A stretch of 64,000 bases of DNA, taken from contig NZ_CP034073.1 of NCBI RefSeq assembly GCF_003855155.1, positions 3,782,001-3,846,000 on the forward strand, written 5' to 3'. This stretch comes from Shewanella psychromarinicola. GTDB lineage: Bacteria; Pseudomonadota; Gammaproteobacteria; Enterobacterales; Shewanellaceae. The position numbers and the translations under genes are program-made. Positions 54,809 to 64,000 of the stretch are shown here, piece by piece. Positions within the stretch are counted from its first letter, which is position 1, and each line of letters starts with the position of its first letter. The notes beneath the pieces were generated by a model, which was not told the origin of the DNA, searched no databases, and worked only from the letters and a program-made list of their open reading frames with translations.

Positions 54809-55288
54809 ATGGCGTTAGCAACATTTGGTGCAGGTTGTTTTTGGGGTGTTGAATATTTTTTCCGTGACATTAACGGCGTCAGTAACGTAACTTGTGGCTA
54901 CATGGGTGGCCAAGACAGTGCGACAACATATAAAGAAGTCAAAACCGGTTCAACCGGTCATGCTGAAGTGGTACAAGTTGAATTTGACCCGCAAGTAGTC
55001 AGTTTTGACGATTTATTGGACGTGTTTTGGCAGAACCATAATCCAACCATGTTAAATATGCAGGGCGGCGACATTGGTACCCAATATCGAAGTACTATAT
55101 TTTTCCACAATAAACAGCAAAAGGCCGAAGCTGAAAGCTCTAAGCTGGCGCTAGCGCGCAGTGGTAAATGGGGACAGCGTCATATTGTGACCGAAATTGT
55201 ACCAATACAAACATTTCACATTGCCGAGGAATATCATCAAAATTATTTAGAAAAAAATAATTTACCAACATGTCACTTGGTTTATTAA
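54809..55288 (+). CDS. msrA: Peptide methionine sulfoxide reductase MsrA
   Basis: A 159-residue MsrA. The active site is GAGCFWGVEYFF (Cys10), followed by GYMGGQDSATTYKEVKTGSTGHAEVVQVEFDP and FWQNHNPTMLNMQGGDIGTQYRSTIFFH. A Cys at the C-terminus (NLPTCHLVY) may act as a recycling thiol. It reduces the S-epimer of methionine sulfoxide. It has a TAAGGGT site before the ATG and stands alone. Confidence 0.95.
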   Translation: MALATFGAGCFWGVEYFFRDINGVSNVTCGYMGGQDSATTYKEVKTGSTGHAEVVQVEFDPQVVSFDDLLDVFWQNHNPTMLNMQGGDIGTQYRSTIFFHNKQQKAEAESSKLALARSGKWGQRHIVTEIVPIQTFHIAEEYHQNYLEKNNLPTCHLVY

Positions 55289-55521
55289 TCCCGTTGAGCA
55301 GATATAGGGGCTGTTTATAATTTAAATTTGCCCTGCTTATAACTGAATACAGCTCCATTTATCGGTAAATATTACTTTTTACAATAAGTGATTCGCTTTA
55401 GGCTAGTTCGCTTGCCTAGAACCAGTTATTGACATAATAGATAACCCCAATCGATTTCTTACACTCAACTTCACTTTACCCGCCGTAGTAAATTCCATAC
55501 AATCTCATTCATATTGCTTAG

Positions 55522-56499
<978 letters not shown>

Positions 56500-56516
56500 T
56501 CTACCTCGCTAACGCT

Positions 56517-56547
56517 AAAAAAAGAGCAGCTTCGTTTGCTCTTTTTT
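56517..56547 (+). terminator. Terminator of trxB
   Basis: AAAAGAGCA pairs with TGCTCTTTT across a short loop and is followed by TTATT. Confidence 0.85.
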
Positions 56548-56745
56548 ATTAACTAATAAATGATTTACATCGCTTTATACCCATCAGGCCTCAAGGTGCT
56601 TTATCCGGTACCCGCTCGGATGCCAGATAAAGGTGCCACATTTGTTAATGGTCATTCCCTTGTCACTTGTTGCAACGCAGTTGGCGTTACTCTGTTAGGT
56701 TTATGCCATTAATCTAGATAAATTATAATAAATTAAATGCCTTTT

Positions 56746-57305
56746 TAAACTTCTTTTTGATAAAACACTGCTTCGGTATCACCTAATGGATCTCGATGAA
56801 TACTTTTGTGTTGGAAGGTCATCCCGAGTTTTTTCATGATCGCGATAGACGCTAAGTTTTCTTCTATCGCCACGGCACTGACATGAGTGACCTCATCTAC
56901 TGCACTCACCACGTCCATGACAGCTTGGGCCGCTTCTGTTGCGTAACCTTTGCCCCAACTTATGTGCTTAAATCGTCACCCTAATTCAAGGTTATGCGGC
57001 TGTGCTTGGGTAAAAAAATGCATTGGTCTGACTAACACCCAGCCCAAATAGGCACCGCTTAAGCCATGATTGTCGTTGTCAGCGCACGTTAATGCCTGTA
57101 CCTTCCATAATCCCCAGCCTTTGGCTGGATTTAAATATTGAGCCAATCTGGGGATCATCACCGTATCAATCTGATGTTGAGTGGTTTTGTGTCCTCCATT
57201 TAAAAAATGCATCACCCGTTCGTCTTGGTCGAGTTCAAATAATAATGCGCTGTCATCAAGGGTTATTAATGATAATTGTAATCTAGAGGTATTAGCGACC
57301 AACAT
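56746..57305 (-). pseudogene. GNAT acetyltransferase gene with one in-frame UGA
   Basis: Reading from the ATG at 57305 (GGAG upstream) gives an RimJ/RimL-type acetyltransferase (MLVANTSRLQLSLITLDDSALLFEL, then HNLELG). A TGA at 56976-56978 interrupts it. The frame continues after the stop as RFKHISWGKGYATEAAQAVMD and ends normally at 56746 (VFYQKEV). Similar enzymes have ELGWR or ELGYR here, so the TGA most likely replaced a TGG Trp codon. The acetyl-CoA-binding loop WGKGYATEA is beyond the stop, so the truncated product would be inactive. All other codons look intact, so the mutation or sequencing error is recent. Confidence 0.8.
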
Positions 57306-57450
57306 GTTTTTCTCCTTGGGTTGACACACAAGTTTACACAATGAAACAACAAACAATATACATATCGATTAACATATACCACTGAAAAAACTATTAGCAG
57401 TATGCACAGCAATTTGCTGCAAAAAAATTCGGATATTAAGAGGAAGGATT

Positions 57451-58638
57451 GTGGCGACTAAAAAACAAATCATATTACCAATCATAGTATTAGGAATTGG
57501 AATAGCCGGTTTAGTTGGCTTCTCTGCGTTAAAAAAGCCCCCAGAAGAAAAGCCCGCTGTTGATAACACTCCTTTAGTGTCGGTTGAAGCAATAGAGTAT
57601 AACACGATGACCTTTTCGGTCAGTTCATATGGTGTTGTGGCCGCCAAATACGATACCGAACTCGTGTCGCAAGTAAGTGGTGAAATTATTTATTTAGCCG
57701 ATGCATTCGTCAAAGGCGGCTTTGTTAAAAAAGGCGATATTCTTGCCAAAATAGACCCTAGCGATTATGAAGCAGGCTTATTAGATGCTCAGGCCAATGT
57801 TGCCGCATCCAAAGCTAATATGGTTCAAGAGCGAGCCAATGGCGAAGTTGCCTTACGAGAATGGGCGGAAATTACCAGCAGCAAGCCAACGGCTCTCAGT
57901 TTGCGGAAACCGCAATTAGCCCAAGAGTTAGCAAAGCTAAAAAGTGCTGAAGCAGGCTTATTACGCGCACAACGTGATTTAGAACGTACCGTGATCCGCG
58001 CACCGTATGATGCACTCATTTCCAGTCGAGAAATCGGTTTAGGTGCATACATGACTACGGGCAGTAAAATTGGCCATGTTTACAATACAGATACAGCTGA
58101 GATCCGCTTACCACTAGCCGATAAAGATATGCAATATTTAGACAGCAAAGGCACCCATGCTGAAGTGCAATTAGTGGGCAATTTTGCCGGAAGTAAACAA
58201 GAGTGGACAGGAAAAATTGTCCGCAGTGAAGGCGTGGTAGACAGTAAAAGTCGTATGACCTATTTGGTTGCAGAAATTGACGATCCCTACGGGCTTAACA
58301 CCAATAAGAATGAATTACGTTTTGGCACCTATGTCACCGCTCATATCGAAGGCAGTAATGCCGGTAATGTGACCATTATCCCCCGTCATTTGATAGTAAA
58401 TGGCTTAGTTGCCGTCATGGATGCAGACAAAAAACTGCGTTATAAACCCGTCACAATTATCCGCCAAGAAGGTGCTAATGTGGTTATTTCTGAAGGGCTT
58501 GAATCAGGAATGCAAGTGATAACATCAGCGCTTGATTACCCATTAGAAGGCATGAAACTGGCACTGCCAGAAGATAAGATTCTGCAAAAAGAGTCTGTAG
58601 AAAAAGAGCAAACAGAACTTGCGATGGAAGGTAAATAA
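57451..58638 (+). CDS. RND efflux periplasmic adaptor
   Basis: A 395-residue HlyD/AcrA-type membrane fusion protein. The N-terminal anchor (residues 8-26) is followed by a lipoyl half with VSQVSGEIIYLADAFVKGGFVKKGDILAKID, a coiled-coil hairpin (about 105-175), the second lipoyl half VIRAPYDALISSREIGLGAYMTTGSKIG and a beta-barrel domain. It starts with GTG (57451) behind AGGAAGG. It connects the RND pump encoded 5 bp downstream to an outer-membrane channel not present here. Substrate unknown. Confidence 0.93.
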   Translation: MATKKQIILPIIVLGIGIAGLVGFSALKKPPEEKPAVDNTPLVSVEAIEYNTMTFSVSSYGVVAAKYDTELVSQVSGEIIYLADAFVKGGFVKKGDILAKIDPSDYEAGLLDAQANVAASKANMVQERANGEVALREWAEITSSKPTALSLRKPQLAQELAKLKSAEAGLLRAQRDLERTVIRAPYDALISSREIGLGAYMTTGSKIGHVYNTDTAEIRLPLADKDMQYLDSKGTHAEVQLVGNFAGSKQEWTGKIVRSEGVVDSKSRMTYLVAEIDDPYGLNTNKNELRFGTYVTAHIEGSNAGNVTIIPRHLIVNGLVAVMDADKKLRYKPVTIIRQEGANVVISEGLESGMQVITSALDYPLEGMKLALPEDKILQKESVEKEQTELAMEGK

Positions 58639-58643
58639 TCATC

Positions 58644-61600
58644 ATGGCAGATACTCATAAAGGAATCATCGCCTGGTTTGCTCGCAATAGTGTGGCCGCA
58701 AACTTACTGATGATCATTATCATACTCGGTGGTCTGTTGACCGCCAATACTATTCGAAAGCAGTTCTTCCCTGCCGTTGAAATTAACTGGATTCAATTTA
58801 GCGCTGTTTACCCCGGTACTGCGCCGCAAGAAGTGGAAGAAGGCATTACCATTAAAATTGAACAAGCATTAGAAAGTGTTCAAGGTTTAAAACGAGTTAT
58901 TACCTATTCAAACCGTAATATGGCTCAGGGTTACTTTCAGGTTGAAGACTCATATGACCCACTAGTGGTACTTGATGAAGTCAAGTCTCAAATTGACTCT
59001 ATATCTACTTTCCCTGGCGGCATGGAGCCCCCAAAAGTTGAGCGAATTAAATTCAGGCAAGAGGTAATGTACTTAAGCCTATATGGTGATTTAAATCAAA
59101 AGCAGCTGAAAGACTTGGGCGAGCGGATTAATGATGAAATCATGCAGCTGCCTGGGGTTAACATTAGCGAATACTATAGCGGCTTAAGTTATGAAATTGG
59201 TATTGAAGTTAGTAAAGACCGTTTGCGGGAGTTTGGCATAACCTTTAACGATGTTGCCGATGCGGTTCGCGGCTATTCACGCAATATGTCTGCGGGGCAA
59301 ATTAAAGCTGAAAATGGTTACATTAATTTACGCGTTCAGAATCAAGCCTATGTGGGTTACGAGTTTGAACAACTGCCTTTACTGACCTTAGATGATGGTA
59401 CTAAGATTTTATTGGGCGATATCGCCACCGTAAATGATGGCTTTGAAGAAGGCATCCAATACTCAAAATTTAATGGTAAAAATTCAGTTAGCTTTTTCAT
59501 TGGCGCCGCTAAAAACCAGAGTATTACAGATGTTGCCAAAACCATTAATATTTTTGTCGATAAACAGCAAAATATATTGCCACAAGGCGTAAAACTTGAA
59601 CCTTGGGTCGACATGACTTACTACTTAGACGGTCGTTTGCAATTAATGCTCGACAGCATGAAAACGGGTTCTATATTAGTGTTTATTATGTTGGCACTAT
59701 TCTTACGAGTTCGATTAGCGTTTTGGGTGATGATGGGGCTACCAGTATGTTTCTTAGGCACCTTATTGTTTATGCCAATGGCATTTATTGATGTCACCAT
59801 TAACGTTATCAGCTTGTTTGCCTTTATCTTAGTACTGGGGATCGTGGTCGACGATGCCATTGTTATGGGAGAAAGTGCCCACAGCGAATCAGAAGAACAC
59901 GGCCAAAGTATTGAAAGTGTTATTCGTGGGGTTAAAAAAGTTGCCATGCCAGCGACCTTTGGGGTGCTAACAACAATAGCGGCCTTTTTACCCATAACCC
60001 TTGATGATGGTCCGTCATCAGCATTTGGGCAAGCCATTGGTTTTATTGTTATTTTATGTTTGTTATTTTCGCTAATAGAATCAAAATTAATTTTACCCGC
60101 GCATTTAGCCCACATGAAAAAACCTACCGTGGTTAAACCCGGTTCAAAAAATCCAGTAGATTGGCTGCGTAACGGCGTCAATTTTGTTCAAGGAAAAGTT
60201 GACCGCGGTTTGAGCCGATTTATTAGTTCTATTTATCGCCCTTCCCTTGAATTAGCCGTTGAATATCGTTATGCGGTCATTATGTTGTTCATTAGCTTGA
60301 TCCTGATCGGTGTTGGACTCTATATGGGTGGTGTGGTGCGTTTTATTGGTCAGCCAAAAATCCCCCACGATTTCCCAAGGGTTACGGTTGAAATGAACGT
60401 CGATGCATCAGAACAGTCGACGCTTGCGGCCGCTCTGGCGATTGAGAAAACCTTATATGATGTCGATAAAAAGATAGAGCAACAGTACGGTCAGAAAATG
60501 ATTTCTGACATGCAGGTCGATCTTAAAGGGCAAACAACCGCTGAAGTGATGACAAAATTAGTCGACCCTTCGGTGAGACCGATGGACACTTTCGCATTAG
60601 CTGAATTATGGCGACAAGCCATGCCATTAATTCCAGGTGTAAAATCCTTTAACATCCGCGACAGCCTAATGGGTGGTGGTCGTGAAGACGGCGATATTAG
60701 CTTCAGGCTTGAAAGTAAAGATGAAGCCCAATTAGTTGCCGCTTCACTCGCCCTTAAAGAGAAGCTTAAATCTCTTAAAGGCGTCAGCGATGTCAATGAC
60801 AGCCGTCAGTCAAGTGCAAAGGAAGTGCAGTTCCAATTAAAACCGTTAGCCAACGCATTAGGCTTAACCTTAGCCAATATTGCCTCGCAAGTGGGTAACA
60901 GTTTTTATGGCTTAGAAGCACAGCGTATTATTCGAAATGGTGAAGAGATCAAAGTGATGCTTCGCTATCCAGAAGAACAACGCAATTCAATCGCACTGGT
61001 ACAAGACGTGATGATTAACACCCCACAAGGTGCAGAGTTACCCTTATCTGAAGTGGCGGAAATTAAGGTAGTTCAAGGGGTTAATAGTATTCGCCGCGAA
61101 AACAGTAACCGTACGATTAACGTATGGGGCAATGTTGATGCAGAGCAAACTGAACCGTTTAAATTGGCTAAAGATATCCGTGATAACTTTATGCCAGAAT
61201 TACTGACCAAGTATCCACGAGTACACAGTGAGGTTTCGGGCAGTATTCAAGAGCAATTAGACAGTGCTGACACCCAAATGCGTGACTTTATTTTATCGCT
61301 ATTACTGATTTATAGCTTGTTGGCTATCCCACTGCGCTCATATATACAACCAATTATGATCATGTCAGTTATCCCTTTTGGGATCATAGGCTCCGTCATG
61401 GGACACATCATTTTAGGCATTGATTTAAGCGTCTTATCCATTTTTGGTATTATCGCGGCGGCAGGTGTGGTGGTGAATGATTCGTTAGTGATGGTAGATT
61501 ATGTTAATAATTCCCGAAAAGCAGGCGTCGCCATGAAAGAAGCTGTGCTCAATGCGGGTTGCCGACGCTTTAGGGCAATAATGTTAACTTCATTGACGAC

Positions 61601-61820
61601 ATTTATTGGTTTAGTGCCGATTATGGCTGAGACCAGTATGCAAGCTCAAATGGTGATCCCAATGGCGGTATCATTAGCCTTTGGGGTACTGTTTGCAACA
61701 GTCGTAACCTTGTGCCTCATCCCTTGTCTGTACATTGCTATTGAAGACGGTAAAACAATGATCCGCAAGATCATCAATATTTACGTCCCGGTCCCTTCAT
61801 CAGCAACAACAGCAACCTAG
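58644..61820 (+). CDS. RND-family inner-membrane efflux pump
   Basis: A 1058-residue AcrB/MexF-superfamily permease with 12 predicted helices: one near residues 13-35, a cluster near 335-560 and another near 885-1035. Two large periplasmic loops carry the porter domains. Proton-relay acids are visible in FILVLGIVVDDAIVMGESAHSE in the first membrane cluster. The length and the adaptor gene before it fit a heavy-metal- or drug-type RND pump; the substrate cannot be told. Gene pair ends in a clear terminator. Confidence 0.93.
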   Translation: MADTHKGIIAWFARNSVAANLLMIIIILGGLLTANTIRKQFFPAVEINWIQFSAVYPGTAPQEVEEGITIKIEQALESVQGLKRVITYSNRNMAQGYFQVEDSYDPLVVLDEVKSQIDSISTFPGGMEPPKVERIKFRQEVMYLSLYGDLNQKQLKDLGERINDEIMQLPGVNISEYYSGLSYEIGIEVSKDRLREFGITFNDVADAVRGYSRNMSAGQIKAENGYINLRVQNQAYVGYEFEQLPLLTLDDGTKILLGDIATVNDGFEEGIQYSKFNGKNSVSFFIGAAKNQSITDVAKTINIFVDKQQNILPQGVKLEPWVDMTYYLDGRLQLMLDSMKTGSILVFIMLALFLRVRLAFWVMMGLPVCFLGTLLFMPMAFIDVTINVISLFAFILVLGIVVDDAIVMGESAHSESEEHGQSIESVIRGVKKVAMPATFGVLTTIAAFLPITLDDGPSSAFGQAIGFIVILCLLFSLIESKLILPAHLAHMKKPTVVKPGSKNPVDWLRNGVNFVQGKVDRGLSRFISSIYRPSLELAVEYRYAVIMLFISLILIGVGLYMGGVVRFIGQPKIPHDFPRVTVEMNVDASEQSTLAAALAIEKTLYDVDKKIEQQYGQKMISDMQVDLKGQTTAEVMTKLVDPSVRPMDTFALAELWRQAMPLIPGVKSFNIRDSLMGGGREDGDISFRLESKDEAQLVAASLALKEKLKSLKGVSDVNDSRQSSAKEVQFQLKPLANALGLTLANIASQVGNSFYGLEAQRIIRNGEEIKVMLRYPEEQRNSIALVQDVMINTPQGAELPLSEVAEIKVVQGVNSIRRENSNRTINVWGNVDAEQTEPFKLAKDIRDNFMPELLTKYPRVHSEVSGSIQEQLDSADTQMRDFILSLLLIYSLLAIPLRSYIQPIMIMSVIPFGIIGSVMGHIILGIDLSVLSIFGIIAAAGVVVNDSLVMVDYVNNSRKAGVAMKEAVLNAGCRRFRAIMLTSLTTFIGLVPIMAETSMQAQMVIPMAVSLAFGVLFATVVTLCLIPCLYIAIEDGKTMIRKIINIYVPVPSSATTAT

Positions 61821-61850
61821 CAGTATTAGTTACTTGTAGCAAAAACCATG

Positions 61851-61877
61851 AAAAAGGGCCTTAACTGGCCCTTTTTT
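61851..61877 (+). terminator. Terminator of the RND operon
   Basis: AAAAAGGGCC and GGCCCTTTTTT pair around TTAACT. Confidence 0.88.
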
Positions 61878-62118
61878 ATTACCGCTTTCTATGGCCGTTG
61901 TCTATTATTCTATCTAAGACGAATTTTTAGCTTGAAGCTAAGCCCTGCACACTATTTCATGATGCTTTAATCGATTACTAGAGACAGACTGAGTAATTGG
62001 TTTTATTCACAAAATAACGACCGCGTAAAAATAGTGTCTTTAACGTTATTCCACAAAATATTATGCTAATCTAACCTTAATCACCGTGCTTATTGCCAGC
62101 CAGCTAAGGTCACTTTCT

Positions 62119-64000
62119 ATGAGTCAACGTAGCATTAATGCTCTATTTAAACCCACGTCTGTGGCAGTCATTGGCGCGTCTAACGGCAATAAACGTGCGG
62201 GTAAAGCCATTATGAAAAACCTGCTTTCGGGTGGTTTTTCTGGACCCATTATGCCGGTCACCCCCAAGTACACTGCTGTGATGGGGGTATTGGCTTATCC
62301 CAATATTGAAGCGCTACCCATCAAACCAGATCTCGCCATTATTTGTACTAATGCGCTAAAAGTCCCCAGTATCGTTGAACGTTTAGCGCAATTTGGCTGC
62401 AAAGTGGCCATTATTATGGCCTCAGGCATGGCCTCGCAAACCGACGAGCAAGGCAATAATTTACTTGAAGTCACCAAGCAATATGCTAAACGTTACGGGA
62501 TGCGTTTGTTAGGCCCCAATAGCTTAGGAATGATTTTACCGCCTATAGGTCTCAATGCCAGTTTAGCCCACGCAGGTGCCAACACCGGGAAAATCGCCTT
62601 TGTGTCACAATCTGCCGCCATTTGTACCACGGTACTCGATTGGGCAAACAACAAAGGCATTGGCTTTTCTTCCTTTATTTCATTGGGTGATGCCACCGAT
62701 ATCGACTTTGGTGAATTGCTAGACTATCTAGGCCGTGACAGTAAAACCAGCGCCATCATGTTATATATTGATTCAATAAACGAAAAACGTCACTTTTTAT
62801 CTGCTGCCCGTGCCGCCTCGCGCAATAAACCCATATTTGTGATTAAATCAGGACGCAGCCGTGAAGGTGTAAAAGCCGCCATGCTCCATACTGGGGGGAT
62901 TGGTGGCAACGATGCCGTTTACGAAGCCGCCTTTAGGCGTGCCGGTATGCTAAGGGTTAATGATTTAATCGAATTATTTGCCGCGGTTGAAAGTCTCGCT
63001 CATTCTGCACCCCTAAAAGGCGAACGATTGGTTATTATGAGCAATGGCGGCGGCCCTGCGGTGCTTGCTGCTGATGAGCTGATCATAAAAGGTGGCAAAT
63101 TAGCCCCCTTGTCAGAAAAAACAGTTGCCGAGCTCAACACTATTTTGCCTAGCACCTGGTCACAGCAAAATCCTATCGACATGATTGGTGATGCAGACCA
63201 TCAACGTTATGCTGATACCTTAAATGTGCTGATGAGTAGTAATGAGACTGACACCATTTTAGTGCTGCATTCGCCATCGATATTAGGCGAAAGCGTCGAA
63301 ATAGCCAACAGTATTATCGACATCATTAATAAACACCCCAATCGAAACCGATTAAATATACTCACCAACTGGGGCGGTGAGGACTCAGCTTATCTCGCCC
63401 GCAAACGGTTTACTAAAGCTGGCATTTCGACCTATCGCACCCCTGAAGGGGCTGTAAAAGCATTTATGCATATGGTCGAATACCGTCGTAACCAAAAATT
63501 ACTCCAAGAAGTGCCACAATCGATACCCGATAATATTCCGACTGATAGCCACGCGGCGCGAGCATTATTACAACAGGCCTTAGATAATGGTCAAACCGTA
63601 CTGGAAACCCATCAAGCTGGTGATATTTTACGAGCTTACGGCCTCAATACCATTGAAACATTGTTTGTAAAAGACGTGGATGAAGCCGTCAATGTCGCCA
63701 AGAAAATAGGTTATCCGGTGGCGTTAAAAGTGCAATCACCCGACCTACTCTACAAGTCGGATGTCCACGGTGTGGTATTAAATTTAGCCTCGGATGAAGA
63801 TGTGAGCTATGCCGCCCACTCTATTATTAATCGGGTTCATCAAATTACTCCTAGCGCCAAAATTGACGGTTTGATTATTCAAAAAATGGCCTTAACCGCG
63901 GGGGCACAAGAAATTCGGGTATCCGTGATTAATGATCCGGTATTTGGCCCCGCTATCTGTTTAGGTGAAGGTGGCTCGGATTGGGACCCGACTCGTGATG
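62119..64000 (+). CDS. Pat-type protein acetyltransferase / ADP-forming acyl-CoA synthetase (partial)
   Basis: The first 627 residues of a protein that runs off the window. Residues 1-230 form the CoA-binding and ligase-CoA domains (SVAVIGASNGNKRAGKAIMKNL, LGPNSLGMILP). The next part has the phospho-His motif LHTGGIGGNDAVYEAAFRRAGMLRV. From about 500 an ATP-grasp domain begins (RAYGLNTIETLFVKD, VALKVQSPDLLYKSDVHGVVLNL). This layout is shared by ADP-forming acetate-CoA ligases and by YfiQ/Pat lysine acetyltransferases, which add a C-terminal GNAT domain. The RRAGMLRV and LGEGGSDWDP spellings favour Pat, but the decisive C-terminus is missing. Confidence 0.85.
   Translation, partial: MSQRSINALFKPTSVAVIGASNGNKRAGKAIMKNLLSGGFSGPIMPVTPKYTAVMGVLAYPNIEALPIKPDLAIICTNALKVPSIVERLAQFGCKVAIIMASGMASQTDEQGNNLLEVTKQYAKRYGMRLLGPNSLGMILPPIGLNASLAHAGANTGKIAFVSQSAAICTTVLDWANNKGIGFSSFISLGDATDIDFGELLDYLGRDSKTSAIMLYIDSINEKRHFLSAARAASRNKPIFVIKSGRSREGVKAAMLHTGGIGGNDAVYEAAFRRAGMLRVNDLIELFAAVESLAHSAPLKGERLVIMSNGGGPAVLAADELIIKGGKLAPLSEKTVAELNTILPSTWSQQNPIDMIGDADHQRYADTLNVLMSSNETDTILVLHSPSILGESVEIANSIIDIINKHPNRNRLNILTNWGGEDSAYLARKRFTKAGISTYRTPEGAVKAFMHMVEYRRNQKLLQEVPQSIPDNIPTDSHAARALLQQALDNGQTVLETHQAGDILRAYGLNTIETLFVKDVDEAVNVAKKIGYPVALKVQSPDLLYKSDVHGVVLNLASDEDVSYAAHSIINRVHQITPSAKIDGLIIQKMALTAGAQEIRVSVINDPVFGPAICLGEGGSDWDPTRD

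Noticed and set aside
56976..56978. Selenocysteine at the in-frame UGA of the GNAT gene
   Set aside because: GNAT enzymes are not selenoproteins, the aligned residue is Trp or Tyr, and no SECIS-like hairpin is evident after the codon.

Overview
The window reads as a chromosomal segment of a marine, probably cold-adapted Shewanella or close relative. It is AT-rich, has no rRNA or complete insertion sequence, and carries an order of housekeeping genes that I associate with Shewanella: two gap genes flanking a small lipoprotein gene, nadA, a branched-chain 2-oxoacid dehydrogenase set, astE, msrA, trxB, an RND pump and a Pat-type acyl-CoA synthetase. The genus is an inference from gene content and order; no database was searched.

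Region 1 (0-8.3 kb) looks like a sulfane-sulfur/persulfide module. A 1-Cys peroxiredoxin, a persulfide-dioxygenase-like beta-lactamase-fold protein, a TauE/SafE exporter and a rhodanese form one operon. A second persulfide dioxygenase-like gene and a DUF3365 c-type cytochrome gene follow on the other strand. The regulator next to them is a sigma54-dependent activator whose N-terminal cysteines (49, 60, 67) have the spacing of the persulfide sensor FisR. Near-consensus -24/-12 promoters precede the operon and the cytochrome gene, and both promoters share a 14-bp inverted-repeat motif at enhancer distance. A NifX-like protein with a Cys/His-rich tail ends the region.

Region 2 (8.3-16.6 kb) holds SOS-controlled umuDC with a perfect LexA box, a four-gene MCE lipid-transport operon and an M13 metallopeptidase lipoprotein gene.

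Region 3 (16.7-29.5 kb) is accessory. It has an unknown membrane protein, a TonB-like lipoprotein beside an attC-like hairpin, a truncated group II intron, a frameshifted TetR relic, a FadD-type ligase, two copies of an 82-bp direct repeat, a MacAB pump with a PEBP-family protein and a CusRS-like two-component system (two CusR-type boxes), and a small membrane protein directly behind a well-formed lone attC site.

Region 4 (29.7-41.3 kb) is a diverged tandem duplication of a choline/betaine cluster. The right copy is intact (betI-betB-betA-BCCT-like transporter-porin). The left copy has lost betB and most of betA by an internal deletion that fused betI to betA in one open chimeric frame. Its porin is a pseudogene and its operator is degraded, but its transporter is well preserved.

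Region 5 (42-64 kb) is mostly core: a glycerol dehydrogenase, a Gly-Cys-Leu tRNA cluster with decayed partial copies, the gap/nadA/bkd/astE/msrA/trxB genes, a GNAT pseudogene with one in-frame UGA, an RND efflux pair and the start of a Pat-like gene cut by the window edge.
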